NCBI GenBank assembly: GCA_022822785.1
Contig: JAJEAL010000088.1
Location: 1 to 64,000 of the forward strand
Source of the DNA: Candidatus Poribacteria bacterium
GTDB taxonomy: Bacteria; Poribacteria; WGA-4E; PCPOR2b
Direction: 5' to 3'
Length of the DNA stretch: 64,000 nucleotides
The stretch's first letter is position 1. Each line of letters starts with the position of its first letter. Below the pieces are notes generated by a model. It was given only the letters and a program-made list of their open reading frames with translations, was not told where the DNA came from and did no database searches. Both the position numbers and the translations under genes were made by a program. Shown piece by piece: positions 21,161 to 31,937 of this stretch.

Positions 21161-21928
21161 ATGATGAAACTCACTCCACAACAGATTGAACAGTTTCAGG
21201 AGAAAGGGTATCTCAACATTCCGCATCGCCTCATTGCGGATGACCATCTCGACTTACTACGGGAGCATTACGACGCGCTGTTTGCGAAAAAACGGGGGAC
21301 AAGCGGTGAGGGGCTGCGTAACCTCGCCGTGGTAGGTGAGTCGGAGCAGGCCGAGACCGTCGACCGTTCGGAGGAGATGCTGCAAATTATGGAGATGTGG
21401 CGCTACGATGAGGTGTATCGTGAGCTGCTTTATCACGCGCCACTGTTGGACATCGCTGAAAGTCTAATCGGTCCGAACATTCAACTGTTCCACGATCAAG
21501 CCCTCTACAAACCCGCCCGTCACGGGGGTGAGGTGCCGTGGCATCAGGACAACGGGTACTGGCGTTGTACGCCGGCGAACCTCGTGAGCATCTGGATGGC
21601 ACTCGACGCCGCCGATGAAGATAATGGGTGCATGAATATCATCCCCGGTAGCCATCTGGAAGGTGCTCCAGATCATGACCGCGCTGTATCGGAAAAAGGG
21701 AGCCTTCCTGCGTTGCTGCAAGCAAACGTAGATGAAAATCGTGCGACACCTGTGCCGGTCAAAGCGGGACATGGGATGGTGCATCACTGTTTGATGCTGC
21801 ATCAGACCCACCCGAATCGGTCACATCGTGGACGTCGGGCGATGGTTATTCACTATATGCCGACTGGCACACGTAACGGCAAAGGTGAGTTGATGGCTGA
21901 TCACCTGCTGCTGCGTGGGGAATTGTAG
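21161..21928 (+). CDS. Phytanoyl-CoA dioxygenase (PhyH) family protein
   Basis: EVPWHQDNGYW...GCMNIIPGSHLEG...HHCLMLHQTHPNRSHRGRRAMVIHYMP: Fe/2OG ligands. Confidence 0.92.
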   Translation: MMKLTPQQIEQFQEKGYLNIPHRLIADDHLDLLREHYDALFAKKRGTSGEGLRNLAVVGESEQAETVDRSEEMLQIMEMWRYDEVYRELLYHAPLLDIAESLIGPNIQLFHDQALYKPARHGGEVPWHQDNGYWRCTPANLVSIWMALDAADEDNGCMNIIPGSHLEGAPDHDRAVSEKGSLPALLQANVDENRATPVPVKAGHGMVHHCLMLHQTHPNRSHRGRRAMVIHYMPTGTRNGKGELMADHLLLRGEL

Positions 21929-21977
21929 AGTGGTACACAATCACTTTTGTCAGTCAATCTGTGTTGATGCGCGATGC

Positions 21978-23021
21978 CTATCCCGGACACGCGTCGGCAA
22001 ACACGCGCAGGTGATTCTCCCCAAGAATCTTCCGGACTGATGTCGCCGAATAGCCGCGCTCTAGCAGCCCTTCAGTAATTTTCGGGAACTCCGTCGCATC
22101 CTTGAGCTGTTCACCGCCGCCATCGAAATCGGATCCGAGACCGACATGGTCGTCGCCGACTAGATTGACGATGTGATCGATATGGTCGAGATACCGGGTA
22201 AACGAGGGGGTGTTATCGTCAATGAACCACCTGACGAAGGTTGCACCGATGACGCCGCCGTTCTCAGCGATACGTTTAATCTGTTCGTCGGTCAGATTGC
22301 GCGGGTGACCGCAGAGCGCCTTACAGTTACTGTGGGAAGCGATTACTGGACGCTCGGCAACCTCTAGCACGTCCCAAAAACCGTGTTCACTGATGTGAGA
22401 GACATCGACGAGCATCCCCAGTCGATTCATCTCTTTTACGAGCTGGACGCCAAATCGGGTAAGCCCACCGCCGCTATCCGTTTCGCCGTTGCCGGCTGCG
22501 GCCCAAGAGGTGGGGTCGTGGGTCAGCCCAATAGAGCGGACGCCTAGGTGATGGAGGCTCTTTAGGATGTTCAGGCTGCGCTCCACACCATCGCTGTTCT
22601 CAATGACCAAAATCGCAGCAAGTTTGCCCGCTGCTTTTGCCTTCCGAATATCGTCGGCTGTCTTCGCAATAACAATTTCGTCGGTGTGAGTCTCGACTTC
22701 CGCTGCAAAAAAGCCGATAGCATCTAGGGCGTAGCTGAGATGATTTTTCCACGCTCGCGTCACATCAATAGCAAAAAAGGCAGCGTCAACCCCGCCCTGC
22801 CGCATCTTCGGTAGGTTAATCTGGACCGCTGTTTGTCTGGCCGCGGAATCGAGGGGACCTCGCATATAAGAAATTGTTCCGCTATGTCGGACGCGGTCGG
22901 GCGTCTCCCGGTCCGAGATACTAATGTTCCCTCGACGGATATGGCTGACAATGGTATCATTATGAGAATCGATGACGAGTGCTTCGTTATGCAAGTCTAT
23001 GGACGACAATTTTGATGCCAA
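21978..23021 (-). CDS. Membrane dipeptidase (M19, renal dipeptidase family)
   Basis: LVIDSHNDT...GVRSIGLTHD...LVDVSHISEHGFWDVLE...VIASHSNCKALCGHPRNL...HVGLGSDFDGG. Confidence 0.95.
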   Translation of the reverse strand: MASKLSSIDLHNEALVIDSHNDTIVSHIRRGNISISDRETPDRVRHSGTISYMRGPLDSAARQTAVQINLPKMRQGGVDAAFFAIDVTRAWKNHLSYALDAIGFFAAEVETHTDEIVIAKTADDIRKAKAAGKLAAILVIENSDGVERSLNILKSLHHLGVRSIGLTHDPTSWAAAGNGETDSGGGLTRFGVQLVKEMNRLGMLVDVSHISEHGFWDVLEVAERPVIASHSNCKALCGHPRNLTDEQIKRIAENGGVIGATFVRWFIDDNTPSFTRYLDHIDHIVNLVGDDHVGLGSDFDGGGEQLKDATEFPKITEGLLERGYSATSVRKILGENHLRVFADACPG

Positions 23022-23278
23022 GGTTGTGGTCTCCTTATGCTAGACGATACTCTTATCGACGCTTCGTAAGTCAAAATGGTATAGTAGTAGCCACTTTTAT
23101 ATTCGACTGAGGGATAAAGAATAGGCAAACCGTTGAAGCAACTAACTACAAAGCAGTTATCGAAATTGTTCGCGATTGGCCTGCTGCTAGTCGCCTCTCA
23201 CTCGTGCAAGATATTCTAATCCTGTCTGGACACCAACGGAGCTGTTGGCTCAACTTCATTGAATCTGATCAATCCCCA

Positions 23279-25021
23279 TCATACATCAGCCACGCGCTGT
23301 GCTTTTACCCGCCGTTTCCTCTTGGATCGTTTTGAAGTCGAAGCAACTCGTAACCGCTCCCGCTGCTGTTTCCCCTGTTGCTCTGCCTTTTTCGTTTTTT
23401 CCGCTTCCTCTTTCGCTTGCATCGCCATCCGTTTTTGCTCCCGGATATGGGCTTCATATTCGGCGTAAGTCCCGATGAATAGCTGCGCTGTTCCATTCTC
23501 AAACACCAACAGCTTGTTGACAAGCTTGTTTAGGAAATACCGGTCATGAGAGATCATAAAAATGGTTGCCGGATACTCTGCCAACGCTTCTTCAAGGACT
23601 TCACGTGACGGTATGTCAAGGTGGTTGGTCGGCTCATCGAGCAACAGAACATTTGCGTTTTCGAGGAGCAGCTTGGCAAGCATGACGCGGCTCTGTTCTC
23701 CCCCGCTGAGGTCATCAATCCACTTGAACACCTCCTCCTCAGAGAAGAGGAACCGTCCAAGAAAACTGCGAATCTCGCCCTGTTTTTGTGTTGGACGCAA
23801 TTCCCAAATCTCATCGACAATTGTGTTGTTTCGGTTGAGTCCTGCAAGTTCTTGGTCGTAATATCCAAAATGGAGGTTGTGCCCGACCTTCAACTCCCCC
23901 GACGTTGGTTTTTCGTCGCCTAGGATCATTCGGAACAGGGTTGTCTTTCCGACACCGTTGGGTCCAATGATGCCGACAACATCTTGACGATAGACCTCTA
24001 GATTAACGTTTTCAAAGATTTGTTTGTCGCCATATCGCTTTCCCAAATCTAGACACTTTAGAATATCGTTTCCGCCCCGTACCTCTGGTGTGAAGCGGAG
24101 TTTGATTGTTTTCTCACGAGTTTCCGGCTTCTCTACCCGTTCTAGTCGGTCAAGCAATTTCTGCCGTCCCTGTGCCTCCCGGGTGCGTTGTCCAGCCATG
24201 TTCCGACGGATGAACTCCTCTTCGTGAGCGATATGCCGTTGCTGCTTTTTATATTCCCGTTCCTGTGCAATCCTTTCTGTCTGTCTGATTTCGAGATATC
24301 TGGTGTAATTTCCGGGATACTCTTTGAGTTTGTGGTTTCGTAATTCCACAATTTTGCGGGTAACGCGGTCCAAAAAATACCGGTCGTGGGAGACAATGAT
24401 AACCGCCCCTCGATATTCAGTATTCAGGAAGTTTTCTAACCACTCAATCGCTTTGATGTCGAGATGATTGGTGGGTTCGTCGAGTAGCAGCAGATCGGGG
24501 TCTTCGAGAAGTAGCTTCGCAAGCGCGGCTCGGCTTTTCTGTCCTCCGCTCAACACCCCAATTTTCAAATTGAACTCGCTATCATGGAATCCGAGCCCGC
24601 CCAGCGTTCGATTTGTTTGATATTCGTAGTCATATCCGCCCATTCGATCGTGCCGCTCTTGTAGCTGGGCATATTTATCAAGCAGATTGGGATCTGCCGC
24701 TAGCTCTTCACTGAGCAGAAGCATTTCATCCTCAAGGTCCCGCCGTTCCTGAAAGACCTTGAACATCTCTTGCCGGAGCGAGCAGCCAGCTTCCAGATTC
24801 GGCTCTTGGCTGATGTACCCGATTTGGAGTCGCTTCGCATACGCGATATTTCCTTTGAAATCCTCGATCACACCGGCGATAATTTCGATCAGCGTGGTTT
24901 TACCGGTTCCATTTTTTCCAATGAGTCCAATCCGATCGCCATGCTCGATTGACAGAGAGACTTCGTCGAGAACGAGGTAAGGGTCATACGTTTTTGTGAC
25001 TTGGTCTAATCTGACTAATGA
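23279..25021 (-). CDS. ABC-F family ATPase
   Basis: Two Walker A (GLIGKNGTGKTTL, GIIGPNGVGKTTL), two LSGGQ/E and LLLDEPTNHLDI motifs; Arg/Lys-rich C-terminus. Confidence 0.95.
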   Translation of the reverse strand, partial: SLVRLDQVTKTYDPYLVLDEVSLSIEHGDRIGLIGKNGTGKTTLIEIIAGVIEDFKGNIAYAKRLQIGYISQEPNLEAGCSLRQEMFKVFQERRDLEDEMLLLSEELAADPNLLDKYAQLQERHDRMGGYDYEYQTNRTLGGLGFHDSEFNLKIGVLSGGQKSRAALAKLLLEDPDLLLLDEPTNHLDIKAIEWLENFLNTEYRGAVIIVSHDRYFLDRVTRKIVELRNHKLKEYPGNYTRYLEIRQTERIAQEREYKKQQRHIAHEEEFIRRNMAGQRTREAQGRQKLLDRLERVEKPETREKTIKLRFTPEVRGGNDILKCLDLGKRYGDKQIFENVNLEVYRQDVVGIIGPNGVGKTTLFRMILGDEKPTSGELKVGHNLHFGYYDQELAGLNRNNTIVDEIWELRPTQKQGEIRSFLGRFLFSEEEVFKWIDDLSGGEQSRVMLAKLLLENANVLLLDEPTNHLDIPSREVLEEALAEYPATIFMISHDRYFLNKLVNKLLVFENGTAQLFIGTYAEYEAHIREQKRMAMQAKEEAEKTKKAEQQGKQQRERLRVASTSKRSKRKRRVKAQRVADV

Positions 25022-25119
25022 CATAGGCATTCCTTGTTTCACAGCAAAAGAGTGGCAAGGCAATTAGGCGCGGGGCGTGTTGAGGCAGCTATCTGGGTTT
25101 CGGTTCAGGGAGGGGTAGA

Positions 25120-25572
25120 TTAGTAATCCTCATCATCATCGTCGTAAAAATCTTCCTCATCCATGTATTCATCGTCTAGCTCTTCATCCTCATAGTCATT
25201 GTAATCATCGACATCCATCAAGATATTGAGTTCTCTAGCGCTCTCAATACTTATCCGACAGATCCAGCCATCCCCTTCAGGCGAATGATTAATCAGATCT
25301 GGATCTTCCTCCAAAATAGCGTTGATTTCTTTAATCTCTCCGGTAACCGGTGCATGGATAGGAAAGGTATCCCCATCACCAACTTCTGCCCTACCAAGCG
25401 GCTCATCTTGCTCATATTCATCGCCAACAGTGGGCAGTTCAACAAAGACAATATCTCCATACTCTAGCTGGATACGTTCGGTGATCCCAACGACGCCGTC
25501 GCTCTCGCCGACTTCAATCCATTCATGTGTAGTAGTAAATTTTTTGCCCTCGCTCAAGATTAGCCCTCCCAT
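25120..25572 (-). CDS. GcvH-like (glycine cleavage H protein fold) lacking the lipoyl lysine, with acidic C-terminal tail
   Basis: FTTTHEWIEVGESDGVVGITERIQLEYGDIVFVELPTVGDEYEQDEPLGRAEVGDGDTFPIHAPVTGEIKEIN; the ESVKA segment is replaced without Lys; C-term DDYNDYEDEELDDEYMDEEDFYDDDDEDY. Confidence 0.85.
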   Translation of the reverse strand: MGGLILSEGKKFTTTHEWIEVGESDGVVGITERIQLEYGDIVFVELPTVGDEYEQDEPLGRAEVGDGDTFPIHAPVTGEIKEINAILEEDPDLINHSPEGDGWICRISIESARELNILMDVDDYNDYEDEELDDEYMDEEDFYDDDDEDY

Positions 25573-25613
25573 ATTTCATGATGCCTACACAATCAAGATT
25601 TCAAATGGATAGA

Positions 25614-26228
25614 TTATACAGTCATCGGATCAACAACGTCAATGTCAGAGTTGATTCTTCGCAGCGTTTTTTGAAAGTTTTCTGCTTCTCGCTGACGAAT
25701 TTGTAGAAATACGGTTGCATGTTGACTATATTCGACGTTTATCACCTTCCCTCGCAATCTGTTACACAGGTTGAGGACCGAACCGATTCCTTCATAAGGT
25801 GTTTTGACCTGTAGGGACCGATAAACAATCCGTGTTTCGATTTTTGCACTCGCTAAACATTCCCTCGCAGACTGACCGTAAGCCCGAATCAGTCCGCCAA
25901 TACCTAGATTGATACCACCGTAGTAACGGGTGACAACGCAAATCACGTTTGAGAGTTGGGAGGTAGTCACGGCTGTGAGGATTGGGGGGCCTGCGGAGTT
26001 TCTCGGCTCGCCGGCATCGGTAGCATACTCGCGTTTTTCACGTCCCCATCCGATGGTATATCCGTAGCAGTAGTGTGAGGCGTTAGGACACTGTTCTTGA
26101 GCTAGTACGAGGAACTGTTTTGACTCCTCTATTGTATCAACGGATGTCGCAAGCCCGAAGAAGCGAGATTTTTTGACCACTAGCTTTGATTCGGCTATCC
26201 CAACGATAGTTTTGTATTCGTCTGACAT
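25614..26228 (-). CDS. YigZ/IMPACT family protein
   Basis: SRFFGLATSVDTIEESKQFL...ASHYCYGYTIG...DAGEPRNSAGPPIL...NVICVVTRYYGGINLGIGGLIRAYG. Confidence 0.92.
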   Translation of the reverse strand: MSDEYKTIVGIAESKLVVKKSRFFGLATSVDTIEESKQFLVLAQEQCPNASHYCYGYTIGWGREKREYATDAGEPRNSAGPPILTAVTTSQLSNVICVVTRYYGGINLGIGGLIRAYGQSARECLASAKIETRIVYRSLQVKTPYEGIGSVLNLCNRLRGKVINVEYSQHATVFLQIRQREAENFQKTLRRINSDIDVVDPMTV

Positions 26229-26337
26229 GGTGGGTGTGACGGGTGATGCGTGAAATTCCGATTTATAGGGATTCTCGGTAAATAGAACGGACCGTGAGAA
26301 TGGTAGCGGCATCGGCTTCCGCATTGGGTTTCGCTAG

Positions 26338-27486
26338 TTAGAACTGCTGTCCAATTGAAAATGCGTATACAGATTTACCAGTTTCGATGCGAATCTGCTC
26401 TCCCTCATTTTCCATGGGTTGTATTTGGGGGGTATAGGCTGCGTTTATATAAATCCCTTTGACTTGTAAGCCAAGTCCCAGCGTCAATCCTTCAGCTTTC
26501 CAGAGTCTGCCCTGAAACTCAACTTGCCCTGTTTCGAGATTAAGGATTGAACCGAACTGTTTTTCCGTGTGACGCAGATAACCTAATCGTCCACCGATGA
26601 ATTCACGATACCAAACGGTTCCACCGACGTCGGCTCGGATGCCATCTTCAAAGGGCGGATTCAAATCTATACCGATCTGAAAAACCATATCTTTATAGCG
26701 GCGTTGGTATCCGCCGCCCACAAGCAGATTTCGGTGGATGCGATCGGGGATAGCGTTATCAGTGAACGACAACCCGTTGCTTAGGTTCCGAATCACACCA
26801 CCAATACGGAGGTGGTCGCCCAACTTCTGGATCAAGCCCAAATTATAGGCGTAACCGTGTCCAATATGCCTCTCACCTTCGGCCTCCTGCACTTTAGAGC
26901 GCAGCCACCTAGCATCGACACCGATTGCCAATCCTCGGAACGGCTTCCCCCCATAACCGATCCCAATCGCGAAATCGGTTTCAGGGAAGCTGTTGGTCGC
27001 TTTTCCAAGATGGTTGACGCGACTGAACAGTCCCTCATGCCCTATTGCGAAATCGAACCCAATGCCTCCCGTCTTTCCCAAGGGCATACTATAATTTATA
27101 AACTCAAGTCCCGATGCGTGCAGCGTGTGCTGACTGTGATCTTCATACCGTTCAAGATTGTTCATTTTCGCAATAGTGGCGACAGTGCGCGGGAATCGTG
27201 AGACGTGAGTGGTGAAACGCCCCTTATCAATAAAGCTGAGTCCGGCGGGATTGCTGTTGAGGGCATCTATCCCGGAAATGGTGTTGACGAAACTATCATC
27301 CATCCCCAGATATTCCGCTGAAGAGAGTCTCCGGAGGAAGGCATTTGCTGAGGCGCGAAACTCTTCATTAACGGCTTGTGCTGAAGCGTGGTTCCGTCCA
27401 CCGAGGATTAGCAGCAATGTGATGAGTATCGCTGCAGCGCTGTAAAACATTAGCCTCGAAAAATAGTGGGATCTGTTTTTGTACAT
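26338..27486 (-). CDS. Outer-membrane beta-barrel protein, PorV/PorQ-like
   Basis: Signal peptide, EYLGMDDSFVNTISGIDALNSNPAGLSFI..., repeated beta-strand pattern, C-terminal YAFSIGQQF. Confidence 0.6.
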   Translation of the reverse strand: MYKNRSHYFSRLMFYSAAAILITLLLILGGRNHASAQAVNEEFRASANAFLRRLSSAEYLGMDDSFVNTISGIDALNSNPAGLSFIDKGRFTTHVSRFPRTVATIAKMNNLERYEDHSQHTLHASGLEFINYSMPLGKTGGIGFDFAIGHEGLFSRVNHLGKATNSFPETDFAIGIGYGGKPFRGLAIGVDARWLRSKVQEAEGERHIGHGYAYNLGLIQKLGDHLRIGGVIRNLSNGLSFTDNAIPDRIHRNLLVGGGYQRRYKDMVFQIGIDLNPPFEDGIRADVGGTVWYREFIGGRLGYLRHTEKQFGSILNLETGQVEFQGRLWKAEGLTLGLGLQVKGIYINAAYTPQIQPMENEGEQIRIETGKSVYAFSIGQQF

Positions 27487-27651
27487 GACCTCTGCCTGTT
27501 CACAAGGAAGGCATTGAGGAACCGACTTATGACGGTGACCTCAAGAGTGCTAGCATGAACACCTATAATCGGTTTTCGTGTGATGCGTTTGTGATGCGTT
27601 TTTGAACGGTTACGTGCGGACGATGGGCTTTTCAGTTATTTGGGCGGGATT

Positions 27652-28488
27652 CTAATCTATGTCACGATAAATTGCATCTGTCATTTGGGCAACCTGACAC
27701 ATTGCCTTTACATCGTGAACGCGCACGACATCGGCACCATGGGTGATTGCCCACGCAACGGTTGCAGCAGTGCCCTGCATCCGATCGTCCGGATTGGGCA
27801 GATTGAGAATCCTCCCAATGAACGACTTTCTAGAGGTGCCAATAAGGATGGGCTTATCTAGGTTCCGAAACATATCAAGATGGCGTAAAATCTGCAGATT
27901 GTGCTCGGCAGTTTTACCGAATCCGATACCGGGGTCAACCATAATCCGGTCAGCACAAATCCCCTCTGCTTGCGCTTTATCGACCCGCTGCCTAAGAAAA
28001 GTTAGTACCTCATGGATGAGATTACGATATACCGGTGACCGCTGCATCGTCCGGGGAACGCCTTTCATGTGCATGAGGATTAGCCCGGCCTCCATCTCCG
28101 CAACCACCCGCGCCATCTCCGCATCGCCCAACGCGGTAATATCATTGACAATATGCGCTCCCGCTTGAAGCGCACGACGTGCGACAGCGGATTTATAGGT
28201 GTCAATCGAAATAAGCGTCGTCGTCCGATTTGAAAGTGCTTCAATCACTGGTAGCACACGGGCTAGCTCTTCATCGGTGGAGACTGGTGAGGCGCCCGGC
28301 CGAGAAGATTCACCGCCGATATCGATAATATCCGCTCCATCTTCGACCATCTGATAAGCGTAGGTGATTGCACGGTCCACATCAAGATAGCGTCCACCGT
28401 CAGAGAAGGAGTCCGGGGTAACGTTTAGAATACCCATAATCCGTGTACGTTTCCCGATAAGGAGCGACTTCCCTCGGCAATCCATCAT
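27652..28488 (-). CDS. folP: Dihydropteroate synthase
   Basis: RIMGILNVTPDSFSDGGRY...ADIIDIGGESSRPGA...DPGIGFGKTAEHN. Confidence 0.96.
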   Translation of the reverse strand: MMDCRGKSLLIGKRTRIMGILNVTPDSFSDGGRYLDVDRAITYAYQMVEDGADIIDIGGESSRPGASPVSTDEELARVLPVIEALSNRTTTLISIDTYKSAVARRALQAGAHIVNDITALGDAEMARVVAEMEAGLILMHMKGVPRTMQRSPVYRNLIHEVLTFLRQRVDKAQAEGICADRIMVDPGIGFGKTAEHNLQILRHLDMFRNLDKPILIGTSRKSFIGRILNLPNPDDRMQGTAATVAWAITHGADVVRVHDVKAMCQVAQMTDAIYRDID

Positions 28489-30476
28489 GAAACCGAAGCG
28501 GTCTGGGGACGGGGGCCAAGTATTTCTTCAATATCTTCCGTAGTGAGTGTTTCGCGCTCCAGCAATCCGTCAGCGAGCTTCTTTAACCCGTCGAGATTCG
28601 TTTCAAGCAGATGCCTCGCTCGATTATAGCAATCCATAATAATGTTTTGGACAGCGGCATCAATTTCGATCGCCGTCTTTTCGCTATAATCTTGGTGATG
28701 TGCAATCTCTTTCCCCAAAAAGACCTGCTCTTCACGGTGACCGAAGGCGAGGGGTCCGAGCTCGCTCATCCCCCACTGTGTGACCATTTTACGTGCGATA
28801 TCGGTTGCCTGCTCAAAATCATTTTGCGCGCCCGTGGTCAACTCATTAAAGATGAGTTCTTCAGCAACGCGTCCGCCGAGGGCAGTGGTAATATTGCCAA
28901 GCAGGTACTTTTTGTTGAAGTTTCGCCGTTCTTGGATAGGCAGTGAGACCGAAACGCCGAGCGATCGTCCCCGAGGGATAATGGTGGCTTTATAGTTGGG
29001 ATCGTTTTCCGGAATGACATGTCGTAATAGGGCATGTCCCGCCTCATGGTACGCAGTGACCCGCTTATCATCATCACTAACAAAGAGACTCCGGCGTTCA
29101 GGGCCCATAAGCACTCGGTCTTTTGCTTCATCAAAACAGCTCATGTCAACAGAATCTTTTTCCTCTTTGGCTGCGAGTAATGCGGCTTCGTTGACCATAT
29201 TTTCGATATCAGCCCCGGAAAAGTAGGGTGTCGCTTTCGCCAAAATCTCTAGATTCACATCGGCATTGACTTCAATGCTTTTTGTATGGACTTTGAAAAT
29301 ATCCTCACGTCCTCTGACATCAGGGAGATCGACGACGATTTGGCGATCGAAACGACCTGGCCGCAGGAGTGCCGGATCCAACACATCAGGACGGTTTGTT
29401 GCAGCGATGAGAATGACCCCCTCAGACGTATCAAACCCGTCCATTTCTACGAGCAGTTGGTTTAAGGTTTGCTCGCGTTCATCATGCCCACCCCCAATGC
29501 CTGCCCCCCGGTGTCGTCCCACGGCATCAAGTTCGTCAATAAAGATGATACACGGCGCATTCTTTTTCCCTGTCTCAAACAGGTCTCGGACCCGTGATGC
29601 GCCCACACCGACAAACATCTCAACAAAATCGGATCCACTGATGCTATAAAATGGCACATTTGCTTCCCCGGCAACGGCACGCGCCAGCAAGGTTTTTCCG
29701 GTGCCGGGGGGTCCCATTAAGAGGACCCCTTTTGGGATACGTCCACCGAGTCGCTGAAATTTCTTCGGGTCTTTGAGAAACTGGATTACCTCTTCTAGCC
29801 CTTCCTTCGCTTCATCGCAGCCGGCGACATTAGCGAAGGTAATTTTCGATTCACTTTCAGCATGGAGTCTGGCGCGGCTTTTTCCAAATGATAGCGCCCG
29901 ATTACCTGTGCCCTGCATCTGCCTTGAAATAAAAATCATAATCCCGAGAAAGAGCAGAATTGGCAGGATTGTCGATCCGAAAATGACAATCCATTGTGGA
30001 ACAGGCGATGAACGTTCGTTATCAAAGGGGATTTTATACTCAATCAACTTTTCTTGCAGTGGATATTCGGAGTAAACATCACGGCTTGTCCGAAACTCTT
30101 GGAACGTCATAGGTTCTCGTCCACCTCTGGGTCTTTCATCTAAAATCGCTTGTGGCTCTCTGAACTTTCCTTTAATCCATTCTTTACCGATGACGATCTT
30201 TCCTTCAAATAGGTCTTTGCTATTCTCTTCTAGAAGATATGCGTAAAACTCTGATGCCGCAAGCTGATAAACCCTTCCCTTGCCTGAACTTAAAAAGTGG
30301 TACATGGCATAAGCAACGAGTGATGCCATAAGTAACCAGACCACAATACTTTTCGCACTCTTATTCACAGCACTTAACCTCTCTTCTATGTCTACAAAAA
30401 ATTCCGAAGTGAACACTTCTTGACGACGGACCACTCCGCACAGTTGAAGTATAACAAATCCATGTTCAAATATCAA
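28485..30476 (-). CDS. ftsH: ATP-dependent zinc metalloprotease FtsH
   Basis: [26 protein letters not shown] region, HEAGHALL zinc motif. Exact start uncertain. Confidence 0.96.
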   Translation of the reverse strand: MIFEHGFVILQLCGVVRRQEVFTSEFFVDIEERLSAVNKSAKSIVVWLLMASLVAYAMYHFLSSGKGRVYQLAASEFYAYLLEENSKDLFEGKIVIGKEWIKGKFREPQAILDERPRGGREPMTFQEFRTSRDVYSEYPLQEKLIEYKIPFDNERSSPVPQWIVIFGSTILPILLFLGIMIFISRQMQGTGNRALSFGKSRARLHAESESKITFANVAGCDEAKEGLEEVIQFLKDPKKFQRLGGRIPKGVLLMGPPGTGKTLLARAVAGEANVPFYSISGSDFVEMFVGVGASRVRDLFETGKKNAPCIIFIDELDAVGRHRGAGIGGGHDEREQTLNQLLVEMDGFDTSEGVILIAATNRPDVLDPALLRPGRFDRQIVVDLPDVRGREDIFKVHTKSIEVNADVNLEILAKATPYFSGADIENMVNEAALLAAKEEKDSVDMSCFDEAKDRVLMGPERRSLFVSDDDKRVTAYHEAGHALLRHVIPENDPNYKATIIPRGRSLGVSVSLPIQERRNFNKKYLLGNITTALGGRVAEELIFNELTTGAQNDFEQATDIARKMVTQWGMSELGPLAFGHREEQVFLGKEIAHHQDYSEKTAIEIDAAVQNIIMDCYNRARHLLETNLDGLKKLADGLLERETLTTEDIEEILGPRPQTASVS

Positions 30477-30700
30477 ATGAAATCAGAAAAGGGGCAACAT
30501 TTCTAGAAGATTAAAGGAGCAGGCATCAGATCGTTGACGCTAAGCCTCGTGTTAGTATTTTCGACGCAGCGTTTGAAATTAAGTAGCAGTTGTCCTGTCG
30601 ATAACTATTATTTCAACTTGTGTCAGCAATCTTCTACAACGGAATTGCAGGAGCTATCTGTGATGCTAGATAGCCCCTACAAAAAAGACTTGTTAGTCCG

Positions 30701-31669
30701 TCACGGCACAATTGCTAGCGCACGCACCTCGCCGAACTCATGTTCAAGTTTGGACCATGATGCGCCGTCATCAGTACTGCGGAACAGCTGACCGCTAACG
30801 CTACAAGCGAACAACCATCCGGGCACCGATGGTTGACGTGCTAAACACCAGATTGTGCTGTTGGCTGTTAGTCCGAGATCGGCTCGTTGCCACGATTTGC
30901 CGAGGTCATCGGTGTAGAAAAGTCCACCTTGATCTCCAGGGGGACCATTTCCCGCCCCGATATAGACTCGACCTGTGCCATTCATGGGCACATACATTGC
31001 CGCCCGACAGTAGGGCCAGGGGAAACCATCCTTGACGCTGAGCGGGGTCCACTCGTCCATATCTGTGGTGACACAGACATCGTTATTTGTCGCTGCAACG
31101 AGTGCTTTGGGCTGCCCAGGGACAACAGTTAGCCCATGAATGTCGAGGCTGCTTAGTCCCTCGCTTCGTTCTACCCATGTTTCGCCGCCATCAGTGGTGA
31201 GGCGCAGCCCGTCAATCTCAATCCCCACATAGACGGTCTGATCATCGTCTGGATCAATTGAGATTGATGTTACCCGCGGTACAATTGGTACCCCCTCACA
31301 CTCCTCGGCGAGTTCAACATCGAGCTGGTTCCACGTATCTCCCTCATCGGTTGATTTGAAAAGCGCGGACGGACAGGTGCCAGCGTAGAGGATGTTAGGA
31401 TTATTGGGATTGATAGCAATTGCCCAGATTTGCAGATTATCCATAGGGGAATTGATTTGTTCCCAATTATCGCCGCCATTTTTTGTCCGGAAAATACCGG
31501 CTTCTGTTCCGGCAAAGAGGACTGACGAATCGCTAGGATTTGCAGCAAGGGCACGAATATCTGCTTCGAGGAACATTCCGCTGCTTGCACGAGTCCACGA
31601 ATCACCACCATCTTTGCTACGCCATACGCTTTGACCCACTGTTCCTGCATAAAAGGTTGGTGTTGCCAT
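30701..31669 (-). CDS. BNR/sortilin-type beta-propeller repeat protein
   Basis: Repeated SKDGGDSWTRAS / TKNGGDNWEQI / STDEGDTWNQL / TTDGGETWVER / STDDGASWSKL. Confidence 0.85.
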   Translation of the reverse strand: MATPTFYAGTVGQSVWRSKDGGDSWTRASSGMFLEADIRALAANPSDSSVLFAGTEAGIFRTKNGGDNWEQINSPMDNLQIWAIAINPNNPNILYAGTCPSALFKSTDEGDTWNQLDVELAEECEGVPIVPRVTSISIDPDDDQTVYVGIEIDGLRLTTDGGETWVERSEGLSSLDIHGLTVVPGQPKALVAATNNDVCVTTDMDEWTPLSVKDGFPWPYCRAAMYVPMNGTGRVYIGAGNGPPGDQGGLFYTDDLGKSWQRADLGLTANSTIWCLARQPSVPGWLFACSVSGQLFRSTDDGASWSKLEHEFGEVRALAIVP

Positions 31670-31810
31670 GTGTAACCTCCTTGAAGCGTAAAACGGGATG
31701 TGGAAAAGAAAAACGGGAAAGCCGGAAAATGGGAGTGCCCTGTTTTCGTTGGCTGCCGTTTTTCACTGTTAATTTAGGTTGATAGCTGCCTTATAATATG
31801 ACACATGTGG

Positions 31811-31874
31811 GGTTCTGACTTATGTACAGGCTAGGACATGCCGAATATGCTTACGGCTAGCATGTCCCAGAACC
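31811..31874. other. Nested intergenic stem-loop
   Basis: GGTTCTG(31811-31817)/CAGAACC(31868-31874) and GGACATGC(31834-31841)/GCATGTCC(31860-31867). Confidence 0.6.
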
Positions 31875-31937
31875 GACCACCTCGCTGTTCGGGTCATAGC
31901 ATCTTTGTGGTTAATTCAAACACACATTTATAGCGAC

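Noticed and set aside
20911-21174. 87-aa minus-strand ORF between Gfo/Idh and PhyH genes
   Set aside because: A short conserved-looking part (MKTLDDYIKELKTENLIYRTVSNLFDK) is possible, but no family recognised; too weak to list.
23120-23280. Antitoxin-like fragment (TNYKAVIEIVRDWPAASRLSLVQDIL)
   Set aside because: Resembles short antitoxin-type ORFs, but no clear start and no toxin partner; probably a decayed fragment.
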